Below, piece by piece: positions 1-8,185 of a stretch of 64,000 nucleotides of DNA. Position 1 is the first letter of the stretch. Each line of letters opens with the position of its first letter. The notes under the pieces are model-generated. The model saw only the letters and a program-made list of their open reading frames with translations. It made no database searches and was not told the origin of the DNA. Source of the DNA: Polaribacter sp. SA4-12 (GTDB lineage Bacteria; Bacteroidota; Bacteroidia; Flavobacteriales; Flavobacteriaceae); assembly GCF_002163675.1 (NCBI RefSeq), contig NZ_CP019334.1:1002001-1066000 (forward strand), written 5' to 3'. A program made the translations under genes and the position numbers.

Positions 1-484
1 AAGCAACATCATTATTCGAAAGACTTTTTACACTTCCTAACTCTTCATTTGTTAGAAAACTCATTGCTTTTTCTGGGTACAAATCCAACCATCTTAATGC
101 TGCAATATTGTGAATACCAACAACTATAAAATCTTTAGTAGTACCTTCTTTCATTAATTTTGAAGCAACTTCATCTATTTTCCATTCTTGCTTATTCCAA
201 GTAGTAGTTTCATCAAACAACATTTGTCCATCATGCATGTATAAAACTGCATATTTTTTTTTTGACGAATAGTTCTCTGGCAACCAAACATCAACAGGTC
301 TTGGAGTTATGTGTTTTGTGGGAAAAGAATCTACTCTTATTAATTTTCCTGCGGTTAATACAGCATCTTCTAATACTTTTGCAGAAATATTATCAACCTT
401 TTTTTCTTCTTTCTTATTCTCTTTACTTTCTGATTTACAAGAAATAATAAACAGCATTAAACAAAGAATAATTATATTTTTCAT
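1..484 (-). CDS. Putative esterase-fold lipoprotein, 3' end outside window
   Basis: The reading frame starts with ATG at 484 on the minus strand and runs off the left edge, so only the first 161 residues are visible. The N-terminus MKNIIILCLMLFIISCKSES is a lipoprotein signal with the lipobox ending at Cys16. The segment YAVLYMHDGQMLFD followed by WKIDEVASKLMKEG is typical of the esterase D / enterochelin-esterase-like alpha/beta hydrolase family (PF00756); the nucleophile Ser motif would lie in the missing part. It is the last visible gene of the minus half of the starch locus, separated from the amylase by a hairpin repeat at 501-547. Its substrate is unknown. Similar genes occur in other starch loci of this phylum, but a role in starch use here is inference. 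Confidence 0.8.
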   Translation of the reverse strand, partial: MKNIIILCLMLFIISCKSESKENKKEEKKVDNISAKVLEDAVLTAGKLIRVDSFPTKHITPRPVDVWLPENYSSKKKYAVLYMHDGQMLFDETTTWNKQEWKIDEVASKLMKEGTTKDFIVVGIHNIAALRWLDLYPEKAMSFLTNEELGSVKSLSNNDVA

Positions 485-500
485 ATTTTGTTCTTTAAAA

Positions 501-547
501 GTTCTCGATACAATTCTGATAAAAAATCAGAATTACTCGAACTGACA
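501..547 (-). repeat. Hairpin-forming intergenic repeat (REP-like), possible terminator
   Basis: On the minus strand this reads TGTCAGTTCGAG, then a perfect 9-bp stem (AATTCTGAT at 512-520 against ATCAGAATT at 526-534, 5-nt loop), then ATCGAGAAC. The outer GTTC/TCGA parts also pair. A degenerate copy with the same ends, TGTCAGTTCGAG and GAGAAC, lies at 43041-43065 on the plus strand. From memory, elements with these ends are common between genes in Flavobacteriaceae. Its place after the amylase stop suggests it could also end transcripts. Confidence 0.6.
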
Positions 548-565
548 GGTTTTTAATTTTATAGT

Positions 566-2497
566 CTACTTTTTTGTTGTTAAAATAACGCTACCTTTTT
601 CTGATAATTGAATTTCATCATTCCAAAGAAAATCTTCTCCAGTAATAATGTTTTTCAGTTTCTTACCTGCTAAACCAACTTCTTTAAAACGCTTTAAATC
701 GATTGTAATTGGTGCTTCGTTTTTGTTGATAATATGTACAACTGTTTCATCTCCTTTTGTTCTAAACAGAAAATAAGTTCCCATAAATGGAGCAAAATGA
801 ATCGTTTTTCCATCTTGAATTGCTTCACTCTTTTTACGATAATTTAAAACTTTACTCACAAAAGATTGCATCTCTTTTTGTTCAGCATTTAAACCTTCAC
901 TTGTAAAAGCATTTATTTTATCACCTTTAAAACCTCCAGGAAAATCTGTTCTAATTAAACCATGATCGCCAGGGTTTGCAGTATCATCCATTAAAATTTC
1001 TGTTCCGTAATAAACTTGTGGAATTCTTGGCATCATCAACATATAACCCAACGCCATTTTAGCTTTTGTTACATCTTCTTTTACCTCTGTGTACAACCTA
1101 CTTTTATCATGATTATCTAAGAATACCATAATATCTTTTGGTGTTGCGTAATAAAAATCATTCGCTAAACCTTCATAGATTTTCACCAAACCTTTATCCC
1201 AAGATTCTTCTTCATTAAGTCCATCTATAATGTTTTTCTGCATCGGAAAATCCATTGTTGATCTTAAATTAGATTCATATCCATCTTTATTTTTCGCACC
1301 TTTTTGCCAATAACCAACTAACAACGGATTGTAACTCCATTCTTCTCCAACGATTGAAAAATTAGGATATTCATTCATAATTGATCCAGCCCAATTAGAC
1401 ATAAATTCTTTGTCTGGATAAGGATATGTGTCTTGTCTAATTCCGCCTAAACCTAAAGTTTCTATCCACCAAATACTATTTTGAATGATGTAATTCGCCA
1501 TAAACGGATTACGCTGATTTAAATCTGGCATTCCTGCAACAAACCAACCTTCATTATTTTCTTTTCTATCAATTTCTGAAGCATAAGAATCTTGATTTGT
1601 AGTTCTTCTATGATTAGAATTGATGTTTGTTTCCCAATTCCAATTTTCTATATTTTCTTCGTAGTTCTTTTGATAATTCACCCAATCTTTAAAAGGAATA
1701 TCTTTCATCCACCAATGTTCTAAACCACAATGGTTCGCAACTTGATCCATAATTAATTTCATGCCTTTTTCTTTTAATTTTTGAGCTAATTTTTTATAAT
1801 CATCTAGTGTTCCAAAACGAGGATCAACCTGATAATAATCTGTAATTGCATAACCATGATATGAACCTTTTGGCATATCATTTGTTAATACAGGAGTTGG
1901 CCAAACTGTAGTAAAGCCTAAATCTGAAATGTAATCTACATGATTTATAATTCCTTGTAAATCTCCTCCATGACGTTTGTAATCATCTGCTCTATCTAAA
2001 GAGGTTTCTTTTAATTTTTTGTTGATGTCATTACTTTCATCCGCATTCGAAAAACGATCTGGAGTAATTAAATAAATAGCATCAGAACTATTAAAACCAA
2101 CATAATATTCTGCCGATTTTTCTCTAGATTTTAACTCATAAGTATGAGTTTTTTTTGTGCTATCATCAAAAGTAAAAACAATATCAAATTTCCCTGCTTT
2201 TGTAGATTTATCAATTTTTAAATCTAAAAAAAGATAGTTTTCACTTCTTGCCTTATGTACCTTTTCAATAGAAACGCCAGCATAAGAAATTGATGGTTTT
2301 GAGTTTCCTATTTTATCTTCTTTTACCAATAATTGTAAAGAAGTATTTTTTAATCCAACCCACCAATTTGTTGGTTCTACTCTTTCTAAAAAAGTATTAG
2401 AAATTGAAACCTCAGAAACATTTTTTGGGGTCTCTGTAGTGTTACATGAGAATAAAGCTATGATAAATAATAATAAAATGTTTCTGATAAGTTTCAT
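566..2497 (-). CDS. GH13 alpha-amylase/neopullulanase-like lipoprotein (SusA-type)
   Basis: This 643-residue protein has a lipoprotein signal (MKLIRNILLLFIIALFSC, Cys18), a cyclomaltodextrinase-type N-terminal beta domain to about residue 130, a GH13 barrel, and a short C-terminal beta domain. The catalytic triad is visible: nucleophile Asp356 in GGIRQDTYPY, acid/base Glu385 in IVGEEW, and transition-state Asp464 in FLDNHD. Length and domain order match neopullulanases such as Bacteroides SusA. It probably cuts maltodextrins in the periplasm, anchored to a membrane, into maltose and short oligosaccharides for the MFS permease. It is the fourth gene of the permease, mutase, phosphorylase, amylase operon, with a 10-nt gap to the upstream gene. 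Exact linkage specificity cannot be read from sequence. Confidence 0.93.
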   Translation of the reverse strand: MKLIRNILLLFIIALFSCNTTETPKNVSEVSISNTFLERVEPTNWWVGLKNTSLQLLVKEDKIGNSKPSISYAGVSIEKVHKARSENYLFLDLKIDKSTKAGKFDIVFTFDDSTKKTHTYELKSREKSAEYYVGFNSSDAIYLITPDRFSNADESNDINKKLKETSLDRADDYKRHGGDLQGIINHVDYISDLGFTTVWPTPVLTNDMPKGSYHGYAITDYYQVDPRFGTLDDYKKLAQKLKEKGMKLIMDQVANHCGLEHWWMKDIPFKDWVNYQKNYEENIENWNWETNINSNHRRTTNQDSYASEIDRKENNEGWFVAGMPDLNQRNPFMANYIIQNSIWWIETLGLGGIRQDTYPYPDKEFMSNWAGSIMNEYPNFSIVGEEWSYNPLLVGYWQKGAKNKDGYESNLRSTMDFPMQKNIIDGLNEEESWDKGLVKIYEGLANDFYYATPKDIMVFLDNHDKSRLYTEVKEDVTKAKMALGYMLMMPRIPQVYYGTEILMDDTANPGDHGLIRTDFPGGFKGDKINAFTSEGLNAEQKEMQSFVSKVLNYRKKSEAIQDGKTIHFAPFMGTYFLFRTKGDETVVHIINKNEAPITIDLKRFKEVGLAGKKLKNIITGEDFLWNDEIQLSEKGSVILTTKK

Positions 2498-2507
2498 AAT
2501 TTCTGTT

Positions 2508-4814
2508 TTAAACAGTTAATAAATTATTTGGAGAGACTGTTACTTTTTCTCCGTTTACTAAAATGTTGATTTCTTGAGTTCCATCTAATTCAAAATGAGT
2601 TCCATTTTGAGAAACATTTACAGTAATAACTTGATTTCTAAAGTTTACTTTGAATGAATAAGAATCCCATCCTTTAGGAATTTTTGGTGAAAAAGAAAGT
2701 GAATTATTTAGCACTCTCATTCCTCCAAAACCTTCAACAATACTCATCCAAGTTCCTGCCATAGAAGTAATATGTAATCCTTCTTCTACTTCGTGATTAT
2801 AATCGTCTAAATCTAAACGAGATGTTCTTAAATAGAATGTGTACGCTTGATCCATTCTGTCTAACTTTGCAGCCTGAATACTATGTACACAAGGAGAAAG
2901 TGAACTTTCATGCACTGTAAATGGTTCGTAAAAATCGAAATGTTTTTCTAATTCTTCTGTAGAAAAATCATCTTCAAACATGTAAAAACCTTGTAAAACA
3001 TCTGCCTGTTTAATATATGGAGAACGTAAAATTCTGTCCCAACTCCATTTTTGATTAATCGGTCTTTGACTTTTATCTAAGTTTTCAACTGTAATTAATT
3101 CTTTATCTAAGAAACCATCTTGCTGTAAGAAAACACCTTTCTTTTCTGAATATGGAAAATACATATTGTCTGCAACATTTTTCCATTTAGATAATTCTTC
3201 ATCAGAGAAATTTACTTTTTCTTTAATTCTGATATAATCTGAAACATGGTCTATTTTTACAAGCTCAATATTTTCTAACGCATAATTAATACACCATTTT
3301 GCAATGTAGTTCGTGTAAAAGTTATTGTTGATATTGTTTTCATATTCATTTGGACCTGTTACACCCAAAATCATGAATTTATTTTTATCAGAAGATAAAG
3401 TAGCTCTTTGTTGCCAAAAACGAGCAATACCAATTAAAACTTCCAATCCTTTTTCTGGAATGTAAGAATAATCGCCAGTAAATCTGTAATAGTTAAAAAT
3501 TGCAAAAGCGATGGCTCCATTTCTATGAATTTCTTCAAAAGTGATTTCCCATTCGTTATGGCATTCTTCACCATTCATAGTAACCATTGGATATAATGCT
3601 GCTCCGTTGGTAAAACCAAGTTTACCCGCATTTTCAATAGCTTTATCTAAATGATAATATCTGTATTCTAATAACTTTCTTGCAACAGATTGATCTTTTG
3701 TAGCCATGTAAAAAGGAATACAATACGCTTCTGTATCCCAATAAGTACTTCCTCCATATTTTTCTCCTGTAAAACCTTTTGGGCCGATGTTTAAAGTAGC
3801 ATCAGTTCCTAAATAGGTTTGATTTAGTTGAAAAATATTAAAACGAATTCCTTGTTGTGCTTTCACATCACCTTCTATGGTAATGTCAGACATTTTCCAG
3901 ATTTGTGCCCAAGATTGCTTTTGCATTTCTAATAAAGCATCAAAACCAAGACTTACAGCTTTGTCTAAAGCTTCTTTTGCAGCAGCAACTAATTCGTCTT
4001 TTTTATGATTTCTATCAACCACATAACCACCAAATTTATGAATGGTAAATGTTTGATTTTGTTTAATTTCTTGTTGATATGTGCAAGATGTATAATTTGA
4101 AGTTTGCTCATTATTACAACCTGTAATAACTTCACTATTATCTATAAATAATCTAGATTCCATAAACGTACACGTATAAAAATGTGTTTTCATGGTTCTT
4201 GCCTGAATGTAAGATTGTTGGTTGCTATTAGAAACTTCTAAAACATCCCAAAATTGGTCATCCCAATTGGTATCTTCATTCGTAATTCCTGCGTCTATAT
4301 ATGGAATATAGGTGATTTTTGCATCAGAATTTAAAGGAGTAACATTGTAATTAATGGCACCAACCTCATCGATATCTAAACTTAAAAAACGTTTGGTATC
4401 CACTTTAATTTTGATTCCGTTTTGTAAAATAGCTTCAAAACTTCTAGACAACCAACCTTCTTTCATGTTTAGTTCTCGTTTAAAATCTGAGACTTCTTTA
4501 CAGGTATTTAAATCTAGTTTTTCATCGTTAATTAAAACGTTAATTCCTATCCAATTTGGTGCATTTAATACTTTCGCAAAATACTCTGGATAACCGTTTT
4601 TCCACCATCCAACACGTGTTTTATCGGGATAATAAACACCTCCAATATAACTTCCTTGAAACGTAGCTCCAGTATATTGTTCTTCAAAATTAGCACGTTG
4701 TCCCATGACACCATTACCAATACTAAACAAACTTTCTGAAGATTTCACCATTTCTGCATCAAATCCTTCTTCTAGGATCGACCATTCATTTGGTTTTATA
4801 TATTCTTGATTCAT
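2508..4814 (-). CDS. Glycoside hydrolase family 65 phosphorylase, probably maltose phosphorylase
   Basis: The 768-residue protein has no signal peptide, so it should act in the cytoplasm. It matches GH65 along its length: an N-terminal beta-sandwich (start NEWSILEEGFD), an (alpha/alpha)6 barrel with GEECHNEWEITFEEIHRNG near residues 420-440, and the GPNEY motif. Glu490 in GPNEY falls at the position of the known catalytic acid (Glu487) of Lactobacillus maltose phosphorylase. The family splits alpha-glucosyl disaccharides with phosphate into glucose and beta-glucose-1-phosphate. The beta-phosphoglucomutase gene directly upstream (1-nt gap) and the starch context favour maltose over trehalose or kojibiose, but specificity remains inferred. 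Confidence 0.93.
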   Translation of the reverse strand: MNQEYIKPNEWSILEEGFDAEMVKSSESLFSIGNGVMGQRANFEEQYTGATFQGSYIGGVYYPDKTRVGWWKNGYPEYFAKVLNAPNWIGINVLINDEKLDLNTCKEVSDFKRELNMKEGWLSRSFEAILQNGIKIKVDTKRFLSLDIDEVGAINYNVTPLNSDAKITYIPYIDAGITNEDTNWDDQFWDVLEVSNSNQQSYIQARTMKTHFYTCTFMESRLFIDNSEVITGCNNEQTSNYTSCTYQQEIKQNQTFTIHKFGGYVVDRNHKKDELVAAAKEALDKAVSLGFDALLEMQKQSWAQIWKMSDITIEGDVKAQQGIRFNIFQLNQTYLGTDATLNIGPKGFTGEKYGGSTYWDTEAYCIPFYMATKDQSVARKLLEYRYYHLDKAIENAGKLGFTNGAALYPMVTMNGEECHNEWEITFEEIHRNGAIAFAIFNYYRFTGDYSYIPEKGLEVLIGIARFWQQRATLSSDKNKFMILGVTGPNEYENNINNNFYTNYIAKWCINYALENIELVKIDHVSDYIRIKEKVNFSDEELSKWKNVADNMYFPYSEKKGVFLQQDGFLDKELITVENLDKSQRPINQKWSWDRILRSPYIKQADVLQGFYMFEDDFSTEELEKHFDFYEPFTVHESSLSPCVHSIQAAKLDRMDQAYTFYLRTSRLDLDDYNHEVEEGLHITSMAGTWMSIVEGFGGMRVLNNSLSFSPKIPKGWDSYSFKVNFRNQVITVNVSQNGTHFELDGTQEINILVNGEKVTVSPNNLLTV

Positions 4815-4815
4815 C

Positions 4816-5469
4816 TTAATTCTTTATTAAATCTTTAATAAAATTGGTACTGATTTCTGTGAAATCTTTAAAGATAAATTGCGCTTCAGAAAGCACATCT
4901 TTTTCTCCAATACCAATACTCATCATTTTCGCTGCATTTGCGGCTTCTACACCTGCTACAGCATCTTCAAAAACGACACAATCACTAGCATCTACACCTA
5001 ATTGTTTTGCTGCAAGCAGAAAAACTTCTGGATCTGGTTTTGCTTTTGTTACATTATTTCCGTCTACAATTGTATCGAAATAATGCAATAAATTTACTTT
5101 CTCTAAAATTGGTTGTGCATTTTTACTTGCTGATCCTAAAGCTATTGGAATGTTATTTTCTTTCAAAAATTCTAATACTCTAGGAACATCTGGAAGAATT
5201 TCTGATTCATCCATATTTTCTATATACTGTAAATAGTCAACATTTTTTTCGACCATCCAAGTATCAAATTCTTCTTGTGTTGCTTCTCTATTACCAATTT
5301 CTAACAAAATTTCTAAACAACGTTTTCTACTAACGCCTTTAAATAATTCGTTTTGTTCTTTGGTAAATTCGAAGCCTAAATGATTAGCTAATTTTTTCCA
5401 AGCTAAGTAATGATATTTGGCAGTGTCAACAATAACACCATCCAAATCAAATATAAATCCTTTTTTCAT
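4816..5469 (-). CDS. pgmB: Beta-phosphoglucomutase (HAD superfamily)
   Basis: This 217-residue HAD protein has the nucleophile Asp8 and acid/base Asp10 in FDLDGVIVD, the same numbering as Lactococcus beta-PGM. It also has the GSAS loop near 112-115, Lys144 in KAKPDPE and the acidic pair Glu168-Asp169 in FEDAVAG. It should convert beta-glucose-1-phosphate to glucose-6-phosphate in the cytoplasm. It sits between the MFS permease (1-nt gap) and the GH65 phosphorylase (1-nt gap), which makes its substrate and the operon's purpose unusually clear. Confidence 0.95.
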   Translation of the reverse strand: MKKGFIFDLDGVIVDTAKYHYLAWKKLANHLGFEFTKEQNELFKGVSRKRCLEILLEIGNREATQEEFDTWMVEKNVDYLQYIENMDESEILPDVPRVLEFLKENNIPIALGSASKNAQPILEKVNLLHYFDTIVDGNNVTKAKPDPEVFLLAAKQLGVDASDCVVFEDAVAGVEAANAAKMMSIGIGEKDVLSEAQFIFKDFTEISTNFIKDLIKN

Positions 5470-5470
5470 T

Positions 5471-6820
5471 CTAATTTGTTTGTACTACATCATCTACATC
5501 TTTTACTTTGTAGACTAAAGCTGCAGCAATTAAAAAACTAAATCCACTTATCATTAAAGCAAATATTGCTTCATTATTATAAGCGTATTTTACTAACGGA
5601 CCACCAATTAAAGCATTGATGATTTGTGGAATTACAATAAAGAAATTAAAAATCCCCATGTAAACTCCCATTTTTTTAGCTGATATAGAACCTGCTAAAA
5701 TTGCATAAGGCATCGCTAAAATACTAGCCCAAGCAATACCTATACCAATCATAGATACTATTAACCAATTTTCATCTGGCATAATATAAATTGATAAAAG
5801 CCCTAAACCTCCAATAATTAACGAAATAGAATGCGTTCTCTTTCTACCAATTTTCTTTGCGATATATGGTAAAGCAAAAGCGTAGAATGCTGATACTAAA
5901 TTGTAAATTCCAAAAAGAATTCCTACCCAATCTCCTGCATCTTGATACGAACTACTACTACTATCTGTGTGTGGCAAACCATAAATGTGTTGCGCAATTG
6001 CAGGTGTAGCAAAAACCCACATTCCAAAAAGACCAAACCAAGAAAAAAATTGCACCCAACTTAATTGACGCATTGTTGTAGGCATTTTTTTGAAATCTTC
6101 AAAAATATCCATCAAACTAGAACTTTTTTCCTCTTCTTCAGTATCAACAGAATCATTATCAAAACTTGCTAATTCTTCTGGAGAATATTCTGTTGTGGTT
6201 GTAATCGTTACTAAAATTGAAATAATTAAAATAATTGCTCCGATAATAAAAGACCAAATTAAATTTGCTGGTACAACACCTTGTGAAGTTTCATTAGAAA
6301 CGCCAAACCAATTTGTTAAAGCATAAGGAAGCCAAGAACCAATTACAGCTCCAAAACCAATTAAAGCAGTTTGTATACTAAAACCTGCTGTTCTTTGATC
6401 TGTTCTTAAATTATCGCCAACTAGAGCTCTAAAGGGCTCCATAGCAATATTAAAAGAAGCATCCATAATCATTAAGAAACCTGCTCCAACCCAAAGTGCT
6501 GGTAAAAAGGCAATAAAAATATCTGCTTGTGGCATTAAAACTAAGCCAATAGATGCTAAAATTGCACCCACTAAAAAGTAAGGTTTTCTTCGTCCAAATT
6601 TTCCCCAAGTTTTATCGCTATAATAACCAATTATGGGCTGAACAATCAATCCCATTAAAGGTGCTATAATCCAAAACCAAGAAAGTTCGTGAACATCTGC
6701 TCCAAAAATTTGTAAAATTCTACTTGCGTTTGCATTTTGCAGTGCAAAACCCATTTGAATTCCTAGAAATCCAAAACTCATGTTCCAGATTTGCCAGAAA
6801 CTTAATTTACGTTTCTCCAT
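5471..6820 (-). CDS. MFS sugar permease, probable maltose/maltodextrin transporter
   Basis: The 449-residue protein has about twelve hydrophobic segments. A cytoplasmic loop motif DKTWGKFGRRKPY after helix 2 resembles the GPH/SLC45-like maltose and sucrose permeases of Bacteroidota and Alphaproteobacteria. An acidic, serine-rich central loop (about residues 220-240, DNDSVDTEEEEKSSS) separates the two halves. It is the first gene of the minus-strand operon, read from a consensus -7 box at 6920-6927. Inferred role: proton-coupled inner membrane uptake of maltose, feeding the cytoplasmic phosphorylase. The substrate assignment rests on gene context. Confidence 0.9.
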   Translation of the reverse strand: MEKRKLSFWQIWNMSFGFLGIQMGFALQNANASRILQIFGADVHELSWFWIIAPLMGLIVQPIIGYYSDKTWGKFGRRKPYFLVGAILASIGLVLMPQADIFIAFLPALWVGAGFLMIMDASFNIAMEPFRALVGDNLRTDQRTAGFSIQTALIGFGAVIGSWLPYALTNWFGVSNETSQGVVPANLIWSFIIGAIILIISILVTITTTTEYSPEELASFDNDSVDTEEEEKSSSLMDIFEDFKKMPTTMRQLSWVQFFSWFGLFGMWVFATPAIAQHIYGLPHTDSSSSSYQDAGDWVGILFGIYNLVSAFYAFALPYIAKKIGRKRTHSISLIIGGLGLLSIYIMPDENWLIVSMIGIGIAWASILAMPYAILAGSISAKKMGVYMGIFNFFIVIPQIINALIGGPLVKYAYNNEAIFALMISGFSFLIAAALVYKVKDVDDVVQTN

Positions 6821-6847
6821 TATCGAATATTATAAAATGAATATTAC

Positions 6848-6868
6848 GATAAGTGTATTAGACTTATC
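6848..6868. promoter_or_regulatory. Inverted repeat in the leader of the permease operon
   Basis: GATAAGT (6848-6854) and ACTTATC (6862-6868) form perfect 7-bp arms around a 7-nt centre that itself partly pairs. It lies between the predicted transcription start and the permease start codon, so it could be an mRNA hairpin or a protein-binding site. Function unknown. Confidence 0.35.
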
Positions 6869-6882
6869 AATTAATAAATTTT

Positions 6883-6904
6883 GTGGAATGTAATTTATTG
6901 ATAA
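6883..6904 (+). promoter_or_regulatory. Element shared with the susC leader (GTGGAATGTAA ... TTTATTG)
   Basis: The string GTGGAATGTAA followed by TTTATTG and TAA occurs here and again at 8125-8147, where one G is inserted. Here it lies antisense within the permease operon leader; there it lies sense in the susC leader. The resemblance is direct sequence observation; the function is unknown. Confidence 0.5.
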
Positions 6905-6919
6905 ATCAGATTAATAAGA

Positions 6920-6927
6920 CAAATATA
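6920..6927 (-). promoter_or_regulatory. -7 promoter box of the permease operon
   Basis: On the minus strand this reads TATATTTG, an exact match to the Bacteroidota -7 consensus TAnnTTTG, placed 93 nt before the permease start codon. The surrounding ATATTTGTCTT also occurs before lacI (8000-8010). A conserved palindrome lies 5 nt upstream and would cover the -33 region. Confidence 0.6.
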
Positions 6928-6932
6928 TCTAT

Positions 6933-6953
6933 TTTTTACCTATTTGATAAAAA
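6933..6953. promoter_or_regulatory. Candidate regulator operator, copy B
   Basis: This 21-bp near-palindrome begins TTTTTACC and ends TAAAAA. It matches the site at 8020-8040 at 18 of 21 positions and sits in the core promoter of the permease operon. That position suits a repressor site for the neighbouring LacI-type protein. Binding is inference. Confidence 0.5.
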
Positions 6954-6963
6954 GTAAATGTAA

Positions 6964-6989
6964 AATCTACGACGACGGTTTCGTAGATT
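6964..6989 (-). terminator. Intrinsic terminator overlapping the lacI stop codon
   Basis: AATCTACGA (6964-6972) and TCGTAGATT (6981-6989) form a perfect 9-bp stem with an 8-nt loop. On the minus strand it is followed by a T-rich tract. The stop codon TAG at 6967-6969 lies inside the stem, so the last codons of lacI form half of the terminator. Confidence 0.65.
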
Positions 6990-7989
6990 CTCGTAATTTT
7001 AAGTCACTAGAAATGACAATTTTTTTAGGTTTATAAACTTCAGATTCTTTATCAATTCTTTCAATTAAAAGTTCAACAGCCTGTTTACCCATCGTAAAAC
7101 CATGTTGTGCCATTGTTGTGATAGATGGTGATGAATATTCAGAAATTAAACCATCTGTAAAGCCAATTATAGAAAGGTCTTCAGGTACTTTTAAGCCTTT
7201 TTCTTTAGCTATTCTCATAGCGTTTGCAGCATAAATTTCATTTACTGCAAATACACCATCAATACCTTCTACAAAAACCTTTTCTATTTGTTTTTTTATA
7301 TCTAAACTTTCGTCAATCTCTACAATAAGGTTTTTATCAGCTTTAATATACCCTTCTATTAACGCTTTCTCATAACCTTGCCTTCTTAAAGCCCCTACAT
7401 TTACATGATTTGGAGTTGTTATTAAAGCGATCTTTTTTCGACCATTTTCTAGTAAATGTTTAGTAGCCTTATAGCCTGCACCAACATCATCTACAACTAC
7501 TTTATCACATAAAATTTCATCTACAACTCTATCAAATAATACCAATGGAATCTCTTCTGCTACTAAATCTGTAAAATGTTTGTAGTCTTTATTCTTAAGG
7601 GTTCCATTTGCTATAGAGACAATTAAACCATCTACACTTCCATTAGATAAAACTCTTAACGTTTCAACTTCTTTCTCATAAGATTCATTAGAAAAACAAA
7701 CCATTATATGATACCCTTTTTCAATTGCACCTTCTTCTATTCCCATTATAACTGTAGAGAAGAAATGATGTACAATCTTTGGTAAAATAACACCAATAAC
7801 TTTTGTTTTTTGATTTCGAAGCTGAAGCGCTAAACTATTAGGTTTATAGTTATAAAAATCTGCATAAGCTTGAATTTTCTCTTTCGTTTCTTTACTAATC
7901 TCATGACTATCTTTTAAAGCCTTAGAAACCGTTGAAGTAGAAACACCTAATTCTTTGGCGATTGTTTTAATTGTAATTTTTTGCTTCAT
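6967..7989 (-). CDS. LacI-family transcriptional regulator of the starch locus
   Basis: The 340-residue protein starts with a LacI helix-turn-helix (TIKTIAKELGVSTSTVSKAL, about residues 5-24) and the hinge region, followed by a periplasmic-binding-protein-like sensor domain (VIGVILPKIVHHFFSTVIMG onward, residues 65-335). It lies between the permease operon, co-oriented downstream, and the divergent susC gene. It is therefore the obvious local regulator, in place of the SusR-type sensor used by Bacteroides. Two related palindromes (6933-6953 and 8020-8040) lie in the permease and lacI promoters, suggesting repression and self-control. A different palindrome at 8061-8078 lies upstream of the susC -33 box. 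The effector is probably maltose or a maltodextrin, by inference. Confidence 0.93.
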   Translation of the reverse strand: MKQKITIKTIAKELGVSTSTVSKALKDSHEISKETKEKIQAYADFYNYKPNSLALQLRNQKTKVIGVILPKIVHHFFSTVIMGIEEGAIEKGYHIMVCFSNESYEKEVETLRVLSNGSVDGLIVSIANGTLKNKDYKHFTDLVAEEIPLVLFDRVVDEILCDKVVVDDVGAGYKATKHLLENGRKKIALITTPNHVNVGALRRQGYEKALIEGYIKADKNLIVEIDESLDIKKQIEKVFVEGIDGVFAVNEIYAANAMRIAKEKGLKVPEDLSIIGFTDGLISEYSSPSITTMAQHGFTMGKQAVELLIERIDKESEVYKPKKIVISSDLKLRESTKPSS

Positions 7990-8003
7990 ATTTTATTAAA
8001 AGA

Positions 8004-8011
8004 CAAATATT
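8004..8011 (-). promoter_or_regulatory. Probable -7 box of lacI
   Basis: The minus strand reads AATATTTG, one mismatch from TAnnTTTG, 14 nt before the lacI start codon. It is embedded in the same ATATTTGTCTT string as the permease promoter and has the 8020-8040 palindrome just upstream. Confidence 0.4.
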
Positions 8012-8017
8012 AAGGTT

Positions 8018-8042
8018 AATTTTTACCAATTTAGTAAAAATT
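8018..8042. promoter_or_regulatory. Candidate regulator operator, copy A
   Basis: AATTTTTAC (8018-8026) and GTAAAAATT (8034-8042) are perfect 9-bp arms around a 7-nt centre. The inner 21 bp agree with the site in the permease promoter (6933-6953) at all but three positions. It lies in the lacI promoter and 50 nt upstream of the susC -33 element. Confidence 0.55.
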
Positions 8043-8060
8043 TAATGAAAAAGTTGTCAA

Positions 8061-8078
8061 CACGAAACCGATTTCGTG
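8061..8078. promoter_or_regulatory. LacI-type palindromic operator candidate upstream of susC
   Basis: CACGAAACCGATTTCGTG has perfect 7-bp arms and a central CG, as many LacI-family operators do. Its centre is about 55 bp before the predicted susC transcription start, a usual place for an activator rather than a repressor. The half site ACGAAACCG also occurs in the lacI terminator on the minus strand. Confidence 0.5.
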
Positions 8079-8090
8079 ACTTTTATCATA

Positions 8091-8120
8091 TTGAAAATCT
8101 ATGCCTTATAGCTACATTTA
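8091..8120 (+). promoter_or_regulatory. Predicted susC promoter
   Basis: TTG at 8091-8093 and TACATTTA at 8113-8120 (one mismatch from TAnnTTTG) are 19 nt apart, a normal spacing for Bacteroidota -33/-7 elements. This predicts a leader of about 60 nt before the susC ATG at 8186. Confidence 0.5.
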
Positions 8121-8124
8121 CAAG

Positions 8125-8147
8125 GTGGAATGTAAGTTTATTGTTAA
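8125..8147 (+). promoter_or_regulatory. Shared leader element in the susC 5' UTR
   Basis: GTGGAATGTAA, G, TTTATTG, T, TAA starts right at the predicted transcription start. The same string, one base shorter, occurs at 6883-6904. It could be a binding site or an RNA element; nothing more can be read from it. Confidence 0.45.
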
Positions 8148-8185
8148 GTCCAAATCAAATTTACAGTTATTATAACAAATTATAC

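Noticed and set aside
8045..8185. In-frame 47-codon N-terminal extension of SusC from ATG 8045
   Set aside because: It precedes the predicted promoter, contains the operator palindrome, and would bury the clear signal peptide that begins at ATG 8186.
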